Assembly: GCA_023663505.1 (NCBI GenBank)
Contig: JAMPHH010000075.1
Coordinates: 1-14,251, forward strand
DNA length: 14,251 nt
Direction: 5' to 3'
Source: Muribaculum sp.
GTDB lineage: Bacteria; Bacillota; Clostridia; Lachnospirales; Lachnospiraceae
Shown piece by piece: positions 1-6,189 of this stretch. The notes beneath the pieces are model-generated. The model had not been told where the DNA came from and searched no databases. It worked only from the letters and a program-made list of their open reading frames with translations. Each line of letters begins with the position of its first letter. Within the stretch, counting starts at the first letter, position 1. The translations under genes were made by a program, and so were the position numbers.

Positions 1-1315
1 CGTAATTCGTCTCTGCGGACAGGTCGGATAGGGTTTCCGTGTGCGTGGCAGTGTCAGCGTATGCAGAGATGATAAAGGGACGGGACTTCCAGCCCGTCTC
101 TCCCGACACACGGTAGAACAGCTTAGCGTAAAGCATGTCATTTTGGTGCCAAGGCGTGATCTGAATCTGCACGTTCGCCGTGTTGACACTTGCCTGTACC
201 GACGCCGTGATGGTTGCCTGAGAGAAATCCGCAGGTTCGACGCTCAGCGGCTCGGATGCGGTTATGACGGTACGGGTGGATTCGCCCGTATACACCGTCA
301 GCTTGGGGAGCAGCGTCCTGCCAGAGGGTCGCGCGATTGCGTAATATTTTCCCGGTATGCTGTTGCCGTTTTCGTCCGAATAGGCATATGCGGAATAGGA
401 AAAGGATAAATCCATGCTTTCCAATTGTTGGCTGAAAATGTATTCTTGGTTAGGGTTTTCCACCGTCCAGACGATTTTCGCGGAGTTATAACCCACCGAT
501 TCCGCCTCGATGGAGGTGATTTTGACCGCGGAGGTCTCCACGGGCGGGGCGGTGGTAAACTGCCCCGGAGCGGTGAGGAAATAGTATTTGGAGGCGGATA
601 GATACACAATGCGGTAATAGTAGGTGGTATTCGGCTTCAGGGGAGTGCCGCTCGCGGGAAGAAAATCTCCCTCCAAATCATAATAGTACAGAGAGTTCTC
701 ATAAGACTTCATCTGCAGCTTGGCATTGCGGAGAGATACGGCAGTAAAGCCCGTATTATATACATCGGACTGTGCTATGTGAGACACCTGCGGGAAAAAT
801 CCTGCGGCAAGCGTCTCGTCCGTGGTGTACAGTACCATAAAGCCTGAGCTTGTCGGAAAGCTGATTGCTTTGTTGGAGAGAGCTGCCGAGAAATGCGCGG
901 CGTAGCTTCCCGGGGACATGGAAGCTTGTGTCAGGGTATATCCCAGCGTCTCGTCCGTGAGATAATCGGTCGCCTTGCCCGCCGCAAACATGACGGCATC
1001 GGACGGATTCGGCTCTGCGGAGTCGGTACCGTCCGCAGAGGATATGACATCTGTGTCGGAATTGGACTCGGTTTCCGTAGGATTGGGTTCTTGGTCAATC
1101 AAAAACATGTCGTCGCCGGCGTGCGTCTGACCAGAAGCAAGAGCCGCAAGACCTGTCTGCGGCATGGAAGCGGTCAGGACGGCGGCAGTGAGGAAAACGG
1201 ATATGATACGGGATAGTATCCGAGGCGGCGTGAGGGACAGTATTGGAAATAGCGTACAGGGTAATATATGTACTGCAATAGGCTGATATTTCGGATAATT
1301 ATTTTCCTTTCTCAT
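1..1315 (-). CDS. Secreted fibronectin type III-like protein (partial, C-terminus outside window)
   Basis: The frame stays open from an ATG at 1315 to the left edge, giving 438 complete codons and no stop. A GGAGG lies 7 nt upstream of the ATG. Residues 32-60 form a hydrophobic export signal (RIISVFLTAAVLTAS core), with plausible cleavage near residue 60 after GLAALA. The region before the hydrophobic core is unusually long for a signal peptide. Residues 70-115 are an acidic, Ser/Thr/Pro-rich linker. The rest is beta-rich with fibronectin III hallmarks: LKPNTTYYYRIVYL (226-239) leading to GQFTTAPP, a new domain opening VKITSIEAESVGYNSAKIVW (264-283), and a third ending near LSDLSAETNY (429-438). 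I infer an extracellular binding or scaffold protein; no catalytic motif is visible so far. It begins 48 nt after the rdgB stop with no terminator or clear promoter between them, so it may be the last gene of that operon. Confidence 0.85.
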   Translation of the reverse strand, partial: MRKENNYPKYQPIAVHILPCTLFPILSLTPPRILSRIISVFLTAAVLTASMPQTGLAALASGQTHAGDDMFLIDQEPNPTETESNSDTDVISSADGTDSAEPNPSDAVMFAAGKATDYLTDETLGYTLTQASMSPGSYAAHFSAALSNKAISFPTSSGFMVLYTTDETLAAGFFPQVSHIAQSDVYNTGFTAVSLRNAKLQMKSYENSLYYYDLEGDFLPASGTPLKPNTTYYYRIVYLSASKYYFLTAPGQFTTAPPVETSAVKITSIEAESVGYNSAKIVWTVENPNQEYIFSQQLESMDLSFSYSAYAYSDENGNSIPGKYYAIARPSGRTLLPKLTVYTGESTRTVITASEPLSVEPADFSQATITASVQASVNTANVQIQITPWHQNDMLYAKLFYRVSGETGWKSRPFIISAYADTATHTETLSDLSAETNY

Positions 1316-1363
1316 ATGATATCCTCCAAAATCTGTTTCTGTAATAAAACATTATTTGTAGCT

Positions 1364-1969
1364 TTACAGCTCCTCCTTCATAAGGCGCAGCGCCTTTCCG
1401 CGATGACTCACCTGATTTTTCTCCTCCTCCGTAAGCTCCGCCGTGGTCCTTCCAAATTCAGGAACATAGAAGATCGGGTCATAGCCGAAGCCATGGCTCC
1501 CCTTCTCCTCATAGCCGATTCTGCCCTCTATGGCAGCTCTGGCAGTCCGCTCCGTCCCGTCCGGCAGCACCGCGGCAATAGCACACACAAAGCGGGCGGT
1601 GCGCTCATCATCAGGCACACCGCTCAGACGCTCGATCAGCTTGGCGTTTTTGATGCTGTAAGGAGTCTCCTCCCCCAGATAACGGGCAGAGTAAATACCC
1701 GGCTCCCCGTTCAGATAATCTATCTCCAGACCCGAATCGTCCGCAAGCACAAGCACCCTTTTCTCCTGTGCAGCCGCAGCCACGGCTCTTGCCTTGATCA
1801 TGGCGTTCTCCTCATAGCTTGCGCCGTCCTCCACAATATCCAAAGCAATCCCTGCCTCCTTCATGGACAGTATCTCCCGCCCCATGTCCGCCAGAATCAT
1901 GCGTATTTCCTTCATTTTCCCTTCGTTGCCGGTGGCAAAAATAATCTTATCGTACTTTTGTTCACTCAT
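1364..1969 (-). CDS. rdgB: XTP/dITP diphosphatase (non-canonical purine NTP pyrophosphatase, RdgB/HAM1 family)
   Basis: This cytoplasmic house-cleaning enzyme hydrolyses dITP, ITP and XTP to monophosphates and pyrophosphate, keeping deaminated purines out of DNA and RNA. The 201-aa protein has the usual family length and all family signatures: FATGNEGK (11-18, nucleotide/phosphate binding), YEENAMIKA (52-60), LADDSGLEID (75-84, metal/base), HGFGYDPIF (159-167) and SHRGKALR (188-195). I chose ATG 1969 because homologues begin only a few residues before the ATGN motif. The nearest Shine-Dalgarno (GGAGG, 1985-1989) is 15 nt away, which is unusually far. A GTG at 2014 overlaps the upstream stop as GTGA and would add 15 residues, so the start is not settled. 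It lies 41 nt after the YsnB-type phosphodiesterase gene. The ysnA-ysnB pairing of Bacillus is preserved here, which supports both calls. Confidence 0.95.
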   Translation of the reverse strand: MSEQKYDKIIFATGNEGKMKEIRMILADMGREILSMKEAGIALDIVEDGASYEENAMIKARAVAAAAQEKRVLVLADDSGLEIDYLNGEPGIYSARYLGEETPYSIKNAKLIERLSGVPDDERTARFVCAIAAVLPDGTERTARAAIEGRIGYEEKGSHGFGYDPIFYVPEFGRTTAELTEEEKNQVSHRGKALRLMKEEL

Positions 1970-2010
1970 AATGCTTTGTATCAACCTCCATGATAATGTT
2001 GGCAATGATA

Positions 2011-2487
2011 TCACAAATACGACACCGTAAAATGCAGCTCCTCGCGCTTGTCTATCTCCATGATCACATAGGAGGGGCGGCGATTCTCCTGTCTCGGATA
2101 GGACAGACTGCCGGGGTTAATGGCGATGATATCCTTATCCCTGTCCACCACCGGTCTGTGCGTGTGACCGTAGCACACGATGTCCACACCCCTTGCCACC
2201 GCTTCCTGCTTGATGATCTCATTACCCATGGACACATAATAATTATGCCCATGCGTCACCCAAACCCTGTACTTGCCCACCTCAATCTCCAATTCTCTGG
2301 GCAATTGCGAGAAATAATCATTATTTCCAAGAACTATGTACACCGGACAGTCCGCCGCCTTGGTCAAAATCGCCTCTGCCCCCTCCGCGTCCCCGCAGTG
2401 GATCACCATATCGGGCTTGTGCAGTCTCACAAGGTTCAGATAAGTATCATTTTTTCTATGCGTATCACTGACAATCAATACCTTCAT
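2011..2487 (-). CDS. YfcE/YsnB (MJ0936) family metallophosphoesterase
   Basis: A 158-aa single-domain calcineurin-like phosphoesterase that probably uses two metal ions to cleave phosphodiesters. The physiological substrate of this family is unsettled. Every metal-site motif is present: DTH (D8, H10), GDAEG (D33), GNND (54-57, second-metal Asn and catalytic region), THGH (78-81) and GHTHRP (107-112). The protein has no signal peptide or membrane segment, so it should be cytoplasmic. The ATG at 2487 is preceded by GGGAG at a workable distance and lies 15 nt after the stop of the amidase-like gene, inside the same operon. The stop overlaps a possible GTG start of rdgB. Family assignment is firm; a specific reaction cannot be read from the sequence. 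Confidence 0.93.
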   Translation of the reverse strand: MKVLIVSDTHRKNDTYLNLVRLHKPDMVIHCGDAEGAEAILTKAADCPVYIVLGNNDYFSQLPRELEIEVGKYRVWVTHGHNYYVSMGNEIIKQEAVARGVDIVCYGHTHRPVVDRDKDIIAINPGSLSYPRQENRRPSYVIMEIDKREELHFTVSYL

Positions 2488-2502
2488 AACTTTTAAGCTC
2501 CC

Positions 2503-3570
2503 TCATTGCTCGCGATAATAACTCGCGTATACCTCCCTGAGCGCCTCCGCGATTCCGGCGGCAAGACTTTCCTGATAACCGCTCCGTGATAACAACGCGC
2601 TCTCCTGTACATTGGTCATATAGCCAAGCTCAATCCCCGCAGCGGGAACGCGGATACTCTGCAGGACACTCTCCTCCCCCGCAGGCTCCAAGCCAATCGC
2701 GCGGTTGCCGCAGGCAAGCGTCACCTTTCTGGTGACAAGATCCGCCAGCTCCACGTTTCCAAAGCCCGGGATAAAATAAGCTTCATTATAATAACCGCGA
2801 ATACCATATTGTGAGGTGTCTTCATCTGCCGCCGTATCAATATAGAGAAATAAATCCGCTCCCACGTCCTCCACCAACGCCGCGCGCCGCTCCGCCGAGA
2901 CCTCCTCGTCCGCGGTTCTTGTGAAATAAAGTCGGATATTCTCGCTATCCAACTGCTCCGGAAGGCGTTTCGCCACCTCGAGCATAATCTCCGCCGCGAT
3001 CTGATTGCGATAGTCCGCCACACCCGGATTGACGCTGATCGGTCCGCCCCCTGCGGGGTCGATTACCACCAGCATCTGATATATCTCATGGGGATCACAT
3101 ACCTCCACCCGCAAAATATTCCCGTCCATACTTGTACGATACTCATAGACTTCACTCATCTGAAGTCTCAGGAGCACGCCGCTTCGCTGCTTTTCCCAAT
3201 ATGCCTGCTGAATCGGCGCAATATCCCCCTGTACGGTGTGGCTTCCGTAGAAGTCCTCGCGGGCGCCTTTGATCAAAATGTGCAGCTCCTTGTCCATGTA
3301 GCGGTTTTCCACTACCACGTTCTCTGGCTTCGTGTTTTCCTCCAAGGGGATCAGGAAAATCCCGTTCGCCGCTCCCGCGCTCTCGAGTCCAAGCCTCTGC
3401 GCCCGCCCCGTACTGCCGCCCTCCAGCGCAGTCTCCTCCCCGTAGGTGCCGTCAGCGATCACAATGGTCTTATTGTTCGCCGTCACAAGCATCAGATACA
3501 TCAACGCCACAAACAAAGCCGACCACCATATCACCGAAAGACGTACATGAACTCTCTCATTGTCTGTCAT
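2503..3570 (-). CDS. Membrane-anchored amidase_3-like protein, probable catalytically dead N-acetylmuramoyl-L-alanine amidase
   Basis: A 355-aa protein with a short basic N-terminus, one transmembrane segment (about 11-31) and an extracytoplasmic remainder. Residues 85-158 are a beta-rich AMIN-like region. Residues 166-355 follow the amidase_3 fold in order: VVIDPAGGG (168-176), RLYFTR (213-218), ERRAALVEDVGADLFLYID (227-245) and GIELGYMTN (312-320). Active members carry DPGHGG, a Glu on the next helix and SIHAN, which together bind zinc. Here the first His position is Gly174, the Glu position aligns with about Arg188, and the second His is Asp245; only the C-terminal Glu (E314) remains. I infer a pseudoenzyme that may bind or regulate peptidoglycan hydrolases. 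The ATG at 3570 has GGAG 7 nt upstream and overlaps the end of the methyltransferase gene by 14 nt. A TTG at 3606 in the same frame lacks such support. Confidence 0.85.
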   Translation of the reverse strand: MTDNERVHVRLSVIWWSALFVALMYLMLVTANNKTIVIADGTYGEETALEGGSTGRAQRLGLESAGAANGIFLIPLEENTKPENVVVENRYMDKELHILIKGAREDFYGSHTVQGDIAPIQQAYWEKQRSGVLLRLQMSEVYEYRTSMDGNILRVEVCDPHEIYQMLVVIDPAGGGPISVNPGVADYRNQIAAEIMLEVAKRLPEQLDSENIRLYFTRTADEEVSAERRAALVEDVGADLFLYIDTAADEDTSQYGIRGYYNEAYFIPGFGNVELADLVTRKVTLACGNRAIGLEPAGEESVLQSIRVPAAGIELGYMTNVQESALLSRSGYQESLAAGIAEALREVYASYYREQ

Positions 3571-4723
3571 GCTGTGACTCCTTTCGCTTAGGGGGCTTGG
3601 GTCCAAGAAACTGATAATAATAAGTCCGCATCATGCCATTATAAATCTTGCGATTCTTGTCCGCCTTGCGCCCGATATCCCGCTCCGCCTGCTCATATGC
3701 AGTGATGAGGTACAGACTCCAAGAGTCCAACGCCCGAAAACGCTCTCCAATCGTGCGGTAGAGTGCGGGCATCTCCTCCTTCTCCTGCAAACGCTCACCA
3801 TAAGGCGGATTCATGATGAGAAAACCATACTTCTTGGGGTGGCTGAGCTGCTCCACGGCTCTCCGCTGAAAATGGATCAGCCTGTCCACACCTGCTAATT
3901 TCGCATTTTCCCTAGCGATATCCACCATTTTATCATCTATATCATAGCCCTGAATATCCGTGTCGATGTTAAAATCCACCAGCTCTCTCGCCTCGTCCAA
4001 GGTATCCTGCCAGTTACGCCCTTCCACAATATGCTCCCAAGCCTGCGCCGTAAAGCTGCGGTTCATACCGGGCGCCATATTCGCCGCCATCATAGCCGCT
4101 TCTATGGGAAAGGTGCCGCTGCCGCAGAAAGGATCCACCAGAATGCGGCTCCCGTTCCAAGGCGTCAGCATGATCAGTGCCGCAGCCAAGTTTTCCGCGA
4201 TTGGAGCCTTGGCGGTCAGCCTGCGATACCCTCTTTTGTGCAGGGATTCGCCCGTGGTGTCCAGTCCTACCGTCACTTGATCCTTCATGAGAAACACTCT
4301 AATAGGGAAGGAATCTCCCTCCTCCGTAAACCAATTCGTGTGATAGAGCTCCTTCAGACGCTCCACCATTGCCTTTTTCATTATAGATTGAATATCGGAG
4401 GGGCTGAAAAGCTTGGACTTCACACTGGCAGCCTTTGCCACCCAGAATCTCCCGTCCGCGGGTATGTAGTCCTCCCAAGGCAGAGCCTTCGTGCCCTGAA
4501 AAAGCTCCTCAAAGGTCTCCGCATGGAAGCTCCCGAGCTTGATCAGAATGCGCTCCGCCGTCCGCAGGAACACATTCGCCCGACACACCGCCTCCTCGTC
4601 CCCGAAAAAGGTAACTCTGCCATCGGCAACCTCCGTGATGTCATAGCCCAAATCTGATATTTCTCTTTTTAAAACCGCCTCCATGCCAAAATGACAGGGG
4701 GCAATCAACTCGAATTTACGCAT
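3557..4723 (-). CDS. THUMP-domain class I SAM-dependent RNA methyltransferase (YpsC/RlmL-N family, probable 23S rRNA N2-guanine)
   Basis: A 388-aa cytoplasmic enzyme that, by family, transfers methyl from S-adenosylmethionine to guanine N2 in 23S rRNA. The N-terminal part (about 1-160) is the substrate-binding THUMP region, including FELIAPCHFGMEAVLKREI and WVAKAASVKSKLFSPSDIQ. The catalytic Rossmann domain shows motif I LVDPFCGSGT (195-204), the acidic motif GYDID (259-263) and motif IV MNPPYGERL (304-312), typical of exocyclic-amine RNA methyltransferases. The last 15 residues are basic and outside the domain. ATG 4723 is chosen because GGGGA sits 5 nt upstream and MRKFELIAPC matches the family start; a GTG at 4744 has no ribosome site. 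It is the first gene of a tight operon, 27-30 nt from a strong promoter. The exact target nucleotide is inferred from the family only. Confidence 0.93.
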   Translation of the reverse strand: MRKFELIAPCHFGMEAVLKREISDLGYDITEVADGRVTFFGDEEAVCRANVFLRTAERILIKLGSFHAETFEELFQGTKALPWEDYIPADGRFWVAKAASVKSKLFSPSDIQSIMKKAMVERLKELYHTNWFTEEGDSFPIRVFLMKDQVTVGLDTTGESLHKRGYRRLTAKAPIAENLAAALIMLTPWNGSRILVDPFCGSGTFPIEAAMMAANMAPGMNRSFTAQAWEHIVEGRNWQDTLDEARELVDFNIDTDIQGYDIDDKMVDIARENAKLAGVDRLIHFQRRAVEQLSHPKKYGFLIMNPPYGERLQEKEEMPALYRTIGERFRALDSWSLYLITAYEQAERDIGRKADKNRKIYNGMMRTYYYQFLGPKPPKRKESQHDRQ

Positions 4724-4756
4724 ATGATCCCCGCTTCGTATCACAATTTGGTATCT

Positions 4757-4785
4757 AGTATACCTTTTTTATGGGATTCTGTAAA
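4757..4785 (-). promoter_or_regulatory. Sigma-A type promoter of the methyltransferase-rdgB operon
   Basis: On the minus strand, TTTACA (4785-4780) and TATACT (4762-4757) are separated by exactly 17 nt. Each hexamer matches consensus at five of six positions. Transcription would start near 4750, leaving a leader of about 27 nt before the ATG at 4723. Confidence 0.75.
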
Positions 4786-4802
4786 GTCCTGAGTAAATTT
4801 TC

Positions 4803-4821
4803 CGGTTATTGTCCGTAACCG
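4803..4821. repeat. Short inverted repeat upstream of the operon promoter
   Basis: CGGTTA and TAACCG flank a 7-nt loop, about 18 nt upstream of the -35 box of the methyltransferase promoter. It could be an operator or a small hairpin at the end of the transcript from 4962-5126. It has no U-tract and the 6-bp arms may be chance. Confidence 0.3.
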
Positions 4822-4895
4822 TTAAGCCCTTGCATGCAAAAAAGTGCGGAGGGTCAGAGGGAGAATGCCGGGAGTATTTTGCAGTCTTAACGAAC

Positions 4896-4923
4896 AAGAG
4901 GAACGCCGTCCGGCGCTCCTCTT
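4896..4923 (-). terminator. Hairpin terminator after the N/Q-rich microprotein gene
   Basis: Two 13-nt arms with a 2-nt centre form a GC-rich stem (AAGAGGAGCGCCG against CGGCGTTCCTCTT on the minus strand, with one G-U pair). The hairpin is followed by TTGTTCGTT, a modest U-rich tail. It begins about 38 nt after the stop at 4962, and separates this gene from the methyltransferase operon. Confidence 0.65.
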
Positions 4924-4961
4924 GGCTTCTTGCAGAATATTCCATGCATTCAGACAGCAGC

Positions 4962-5126
4962 TTAGTAGTTGTTGTTCTGGCTGTTCTGATTGTTCTGGTT
5001 ATTCTGGTTGTTCTTCTGATTGTTCTGATTGTTGTTCTGGCTGTTCTTGCAGTTCTGGCTATTGCTGGAATTGCTGGTGCTGTTGTTGTACTTGTTATTG
5101 TCGTAGTTCTGATTGTTGTTGGACAT
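4962..5126 (-). CDS. Asparagine/glutamine-rich low-complexity microprotein (54 aa), function unknown
   Basis: ATG 5126 follows AGGAGGG at 7 nt, one of the best ribosome sites in the window. The reading frame extends upstream to 5180, but without comparable start evidence. The protein opens MSNNNQNYDNNKYNNSTSNS and is nearly all Asn, Gln and Ser, with a few Tyr/Lys and one Cys (C26). From about residue 30 it becomes an NNQ tripeptide repeat ending in NNNY. It has no signal peptide, membrane segment or recognisable domain, and should be disordered and hydrophilic. A probable TATAAT promoter lies 109 nt into the upstream gap and a hairpin terminator follows, so it looks like a stand-alone transcript. 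Low-complexity N/Q composition is seen in prion-like segments and in some spore proteins, but neither role is shown here. The antisense reading gives an artificial Val/Leu-rich sequence. Expression is likely; function is unassigned. Confidence 0.7.
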   Translation of the reverse strand: MSNNNQNYDNNKYNNSTSNSSNSQNCKNSQNNNQNNQKNNQNNQNNQNSQNNNY

Positions 5127-5184
5127 TGTATTTCCCTCCTGTTGGTTGTTAGTTACAGGAATAGTATGTCTGCGAAGCAATCAA

Positions 5185-5190
5185 ATTATA
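5185..5190 (-). promoter_or_regulatory. Possible -10 box for the N/Q-rich microprotein gene
   Basis: A perfect TATAAT on the minus strand (5190-5185) would start transcription near 5178, about 52 nt before the ATG at 5126. No good -35 lies 16-18 nt upstream. Further downstream the leader contains CATACTAT, which resembles the -10 of mother-cell sporulation sigma factors, so the true promoter class is open. Confidence 0.4.
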
Positions 5191-5235
5191 CATTCGACTC
5201 AAGAAAATTTTTCCATTAATTTAAATAATCGTAAT

Positions 5236-5721
5236 TTAATTCAGCCAATCCCGAAAAAGCTTTACCATAAAAATCACCGCCGCCAACACAAGAATGACTG
5301 GTGCTAAGAATGAGAGTACGGAAAACACCAAGCTGATGACCAAAAAGAGCACCAAGGCAATGATCAACCCGAGAAGCCAGCCCGGAATGCGAAAGCTTTT
5401 GCGGCTGTAGCCATAATCGTCATAAGTGCCCTGAGAACCATATGTCTGACGCTCGGTGTCTCGGTAATAGGAATCCCTATAATCGGAATCCTGATACGCG
5501 CCCGCCTGAACACCGGAAGCGTCCCCGTTGGTCTGGATAATCGTGCGCGCGATCAGACGAGGGTCGCCCAGAGACTGCAACACTTCCTCCTCCGACCTGC
5601 CCTTTCGCATCTCCATATTAATATAATCCTGATAGTAATTGACCGTGTCCTCCACCTGCGGCGCAGGAATCCTGCCGTTTAACGCCGCCCGCAGCCTGTC
5701 GATAAACTCATGCTTATTCAT
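5236..5721 (-). CDS. HAAS-domain (DUF1700-like) membrane protein
   Basis: A 161-aa protein whose first 65 residues match the HAAS/DUF1700 pattern: a helical start (MNKHEFIDRLRAAL), then YYQDYINMEMRKGRSEEEV and LGDPRLIARTI (51-61). Residues 73-107 form a Tyr/Asp/Arg-rich, probably disordered linker. Two adjacent transmembrane helices follow (about 113-135 and 137-156), ending in a short basic tail. Family members usually sit next to a PadR-type repressor and are thought to take part in envelope-linked signalling; no PadR gene is present here. The start codon shares one base with the stop of the upstream gene (TAATG) and has no well-placed ribosome site, indicating translational coupling. No clear terminator follows before the next gene 109 nt on. 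The domain call is good; the role is inferred. Confidence 0.8.
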   Translation of the reverse strand: MNKHEFIDRLRAALNGRIPAPQVEDTVNYYQDYINMEMRKGRSEEEVLQSLGDPRLIARTIIQTNGDASGVQAGAYQDSDYRDSYYRDTERQTYGSQGTYDDYGYSRKSFRIPGWLLGLIIALVLFLVISLVFSVLSFLAPVILVLAAVIFMVKLFRDWLN

Positions 5722-6107
5722 TACAACTGGTCCATTCCCTCTCCTGATGTAAGCCGTCTGACATAGACAGCCGGATTCTCCTGCATACGAAGCATGGTGT
5801 AAAACGCGTTGAGTACCATGGCCTCCTTATTGCACATTTCTGTGTTCTTGCCGACCTCGCGCACCAGATTATATCGGTCCATCTGCCAGACATAAAGGTC
5901 CGTCAAAGCATATCCCTCGCATTTCAGCTCATCGAGAAATCCATGATGATCAAGATAATACATGAACTCCTTCATCAGCCTATTGTCCGCCATGATACCC
6001 GCCCACAGTCTGTCAAGCCATGCGGAATCCTTGCCCGCATACTCGCCAAGCGCCTGCAGACCCTCGTAAGCCTTAATCCGTCTCGCGTCATAAACAATCC
6101 CATTCAT
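5721..6107 (-). CDS. Conserved-looking hypothetical protein (128 aa), partner of the HAAS-domain protein
   Basis: I do not recognise this family. ATG 6107 is preceded by GGGGG at 8 nt; an ATG at 6122 in frame has no ribosome site. The protein is soluble-looking and probably mostly helical, with many aromatic residues (FMYYLDHHGFLDEL, LYVWQMDRYNLVREV). It has two Cys, and no signal peptide, membrane helix or catalytic motif. It is the first gene of a two-gene unit; its stop overlaps the start of the HAAS gene by one base, so the two products should be made in fixed ratio and probably act together. In this position other HAAS loci commonly carry a PadR regulator, but this sequence lacks an obvious winged-helix pattern. 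A cytoplasmic accessory or sensor role is a guess. That the gene is real is well supported by promoter, ribosome site and coupling. Confidence 0.75.
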   Translation of the reverse strand: MNGIVYDARRIKAYEGLQALGEYAGKDSAWLDRLWAGIMADNRLMKEFMYYLDHHGFLDELKCEGYALTDLYVWQMDRYNLVREVGKNTEMCNKEAMVLNAFYTMLRMQENPAVYVRRLTSGEGMDQL

Positions 6108-6130
6108 GAAAGCTTCCCCCATTACATTTT

Positions 6131-6159
6131 ATTTTATCACTCTGACAGCAAGCAGTAAA
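6131..6159 (-). promoter_or_regulatory. Promoter of the 128-aa/HAAS gene pair
   Basis: Minus-strand TTTACT (6159-6154) and TAAAAT (6136-6131) are 17 nt apart, matching consensus at four and five of six positions. Transcription would begin near 6124, giving a leader of about 17 nt that includes the GGGGG ribosome site. Confidence 0.6.
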
Positions 6160-6189
6160 TAATATATAAAGAAAGGATTTATAAATTTT

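Noticed and set aside
1268..1993. 241-aa open frame on the plus strand
   Set aside because: It is antisense to rdgB, whose family motifs are complete, and has no ribosome site or recognisable domain.
1964..1993. Nine-codon mini-ORF overlapping the rdgB start, considered as a leader peptide
   Set aside because: It has no ribosome site of its own and consists of the rdgB Shine-Dalgarno region read in another frame.
4809..5219. Plus-strand frame with a long Val/Leu/Ile stretch resembling membrane helices
   Set aside because: It is the complement of Asn/Gln codon repeats (AAC/CAG read as GTT/CTG). The minus frame has the strong ribosome site and a terminator.
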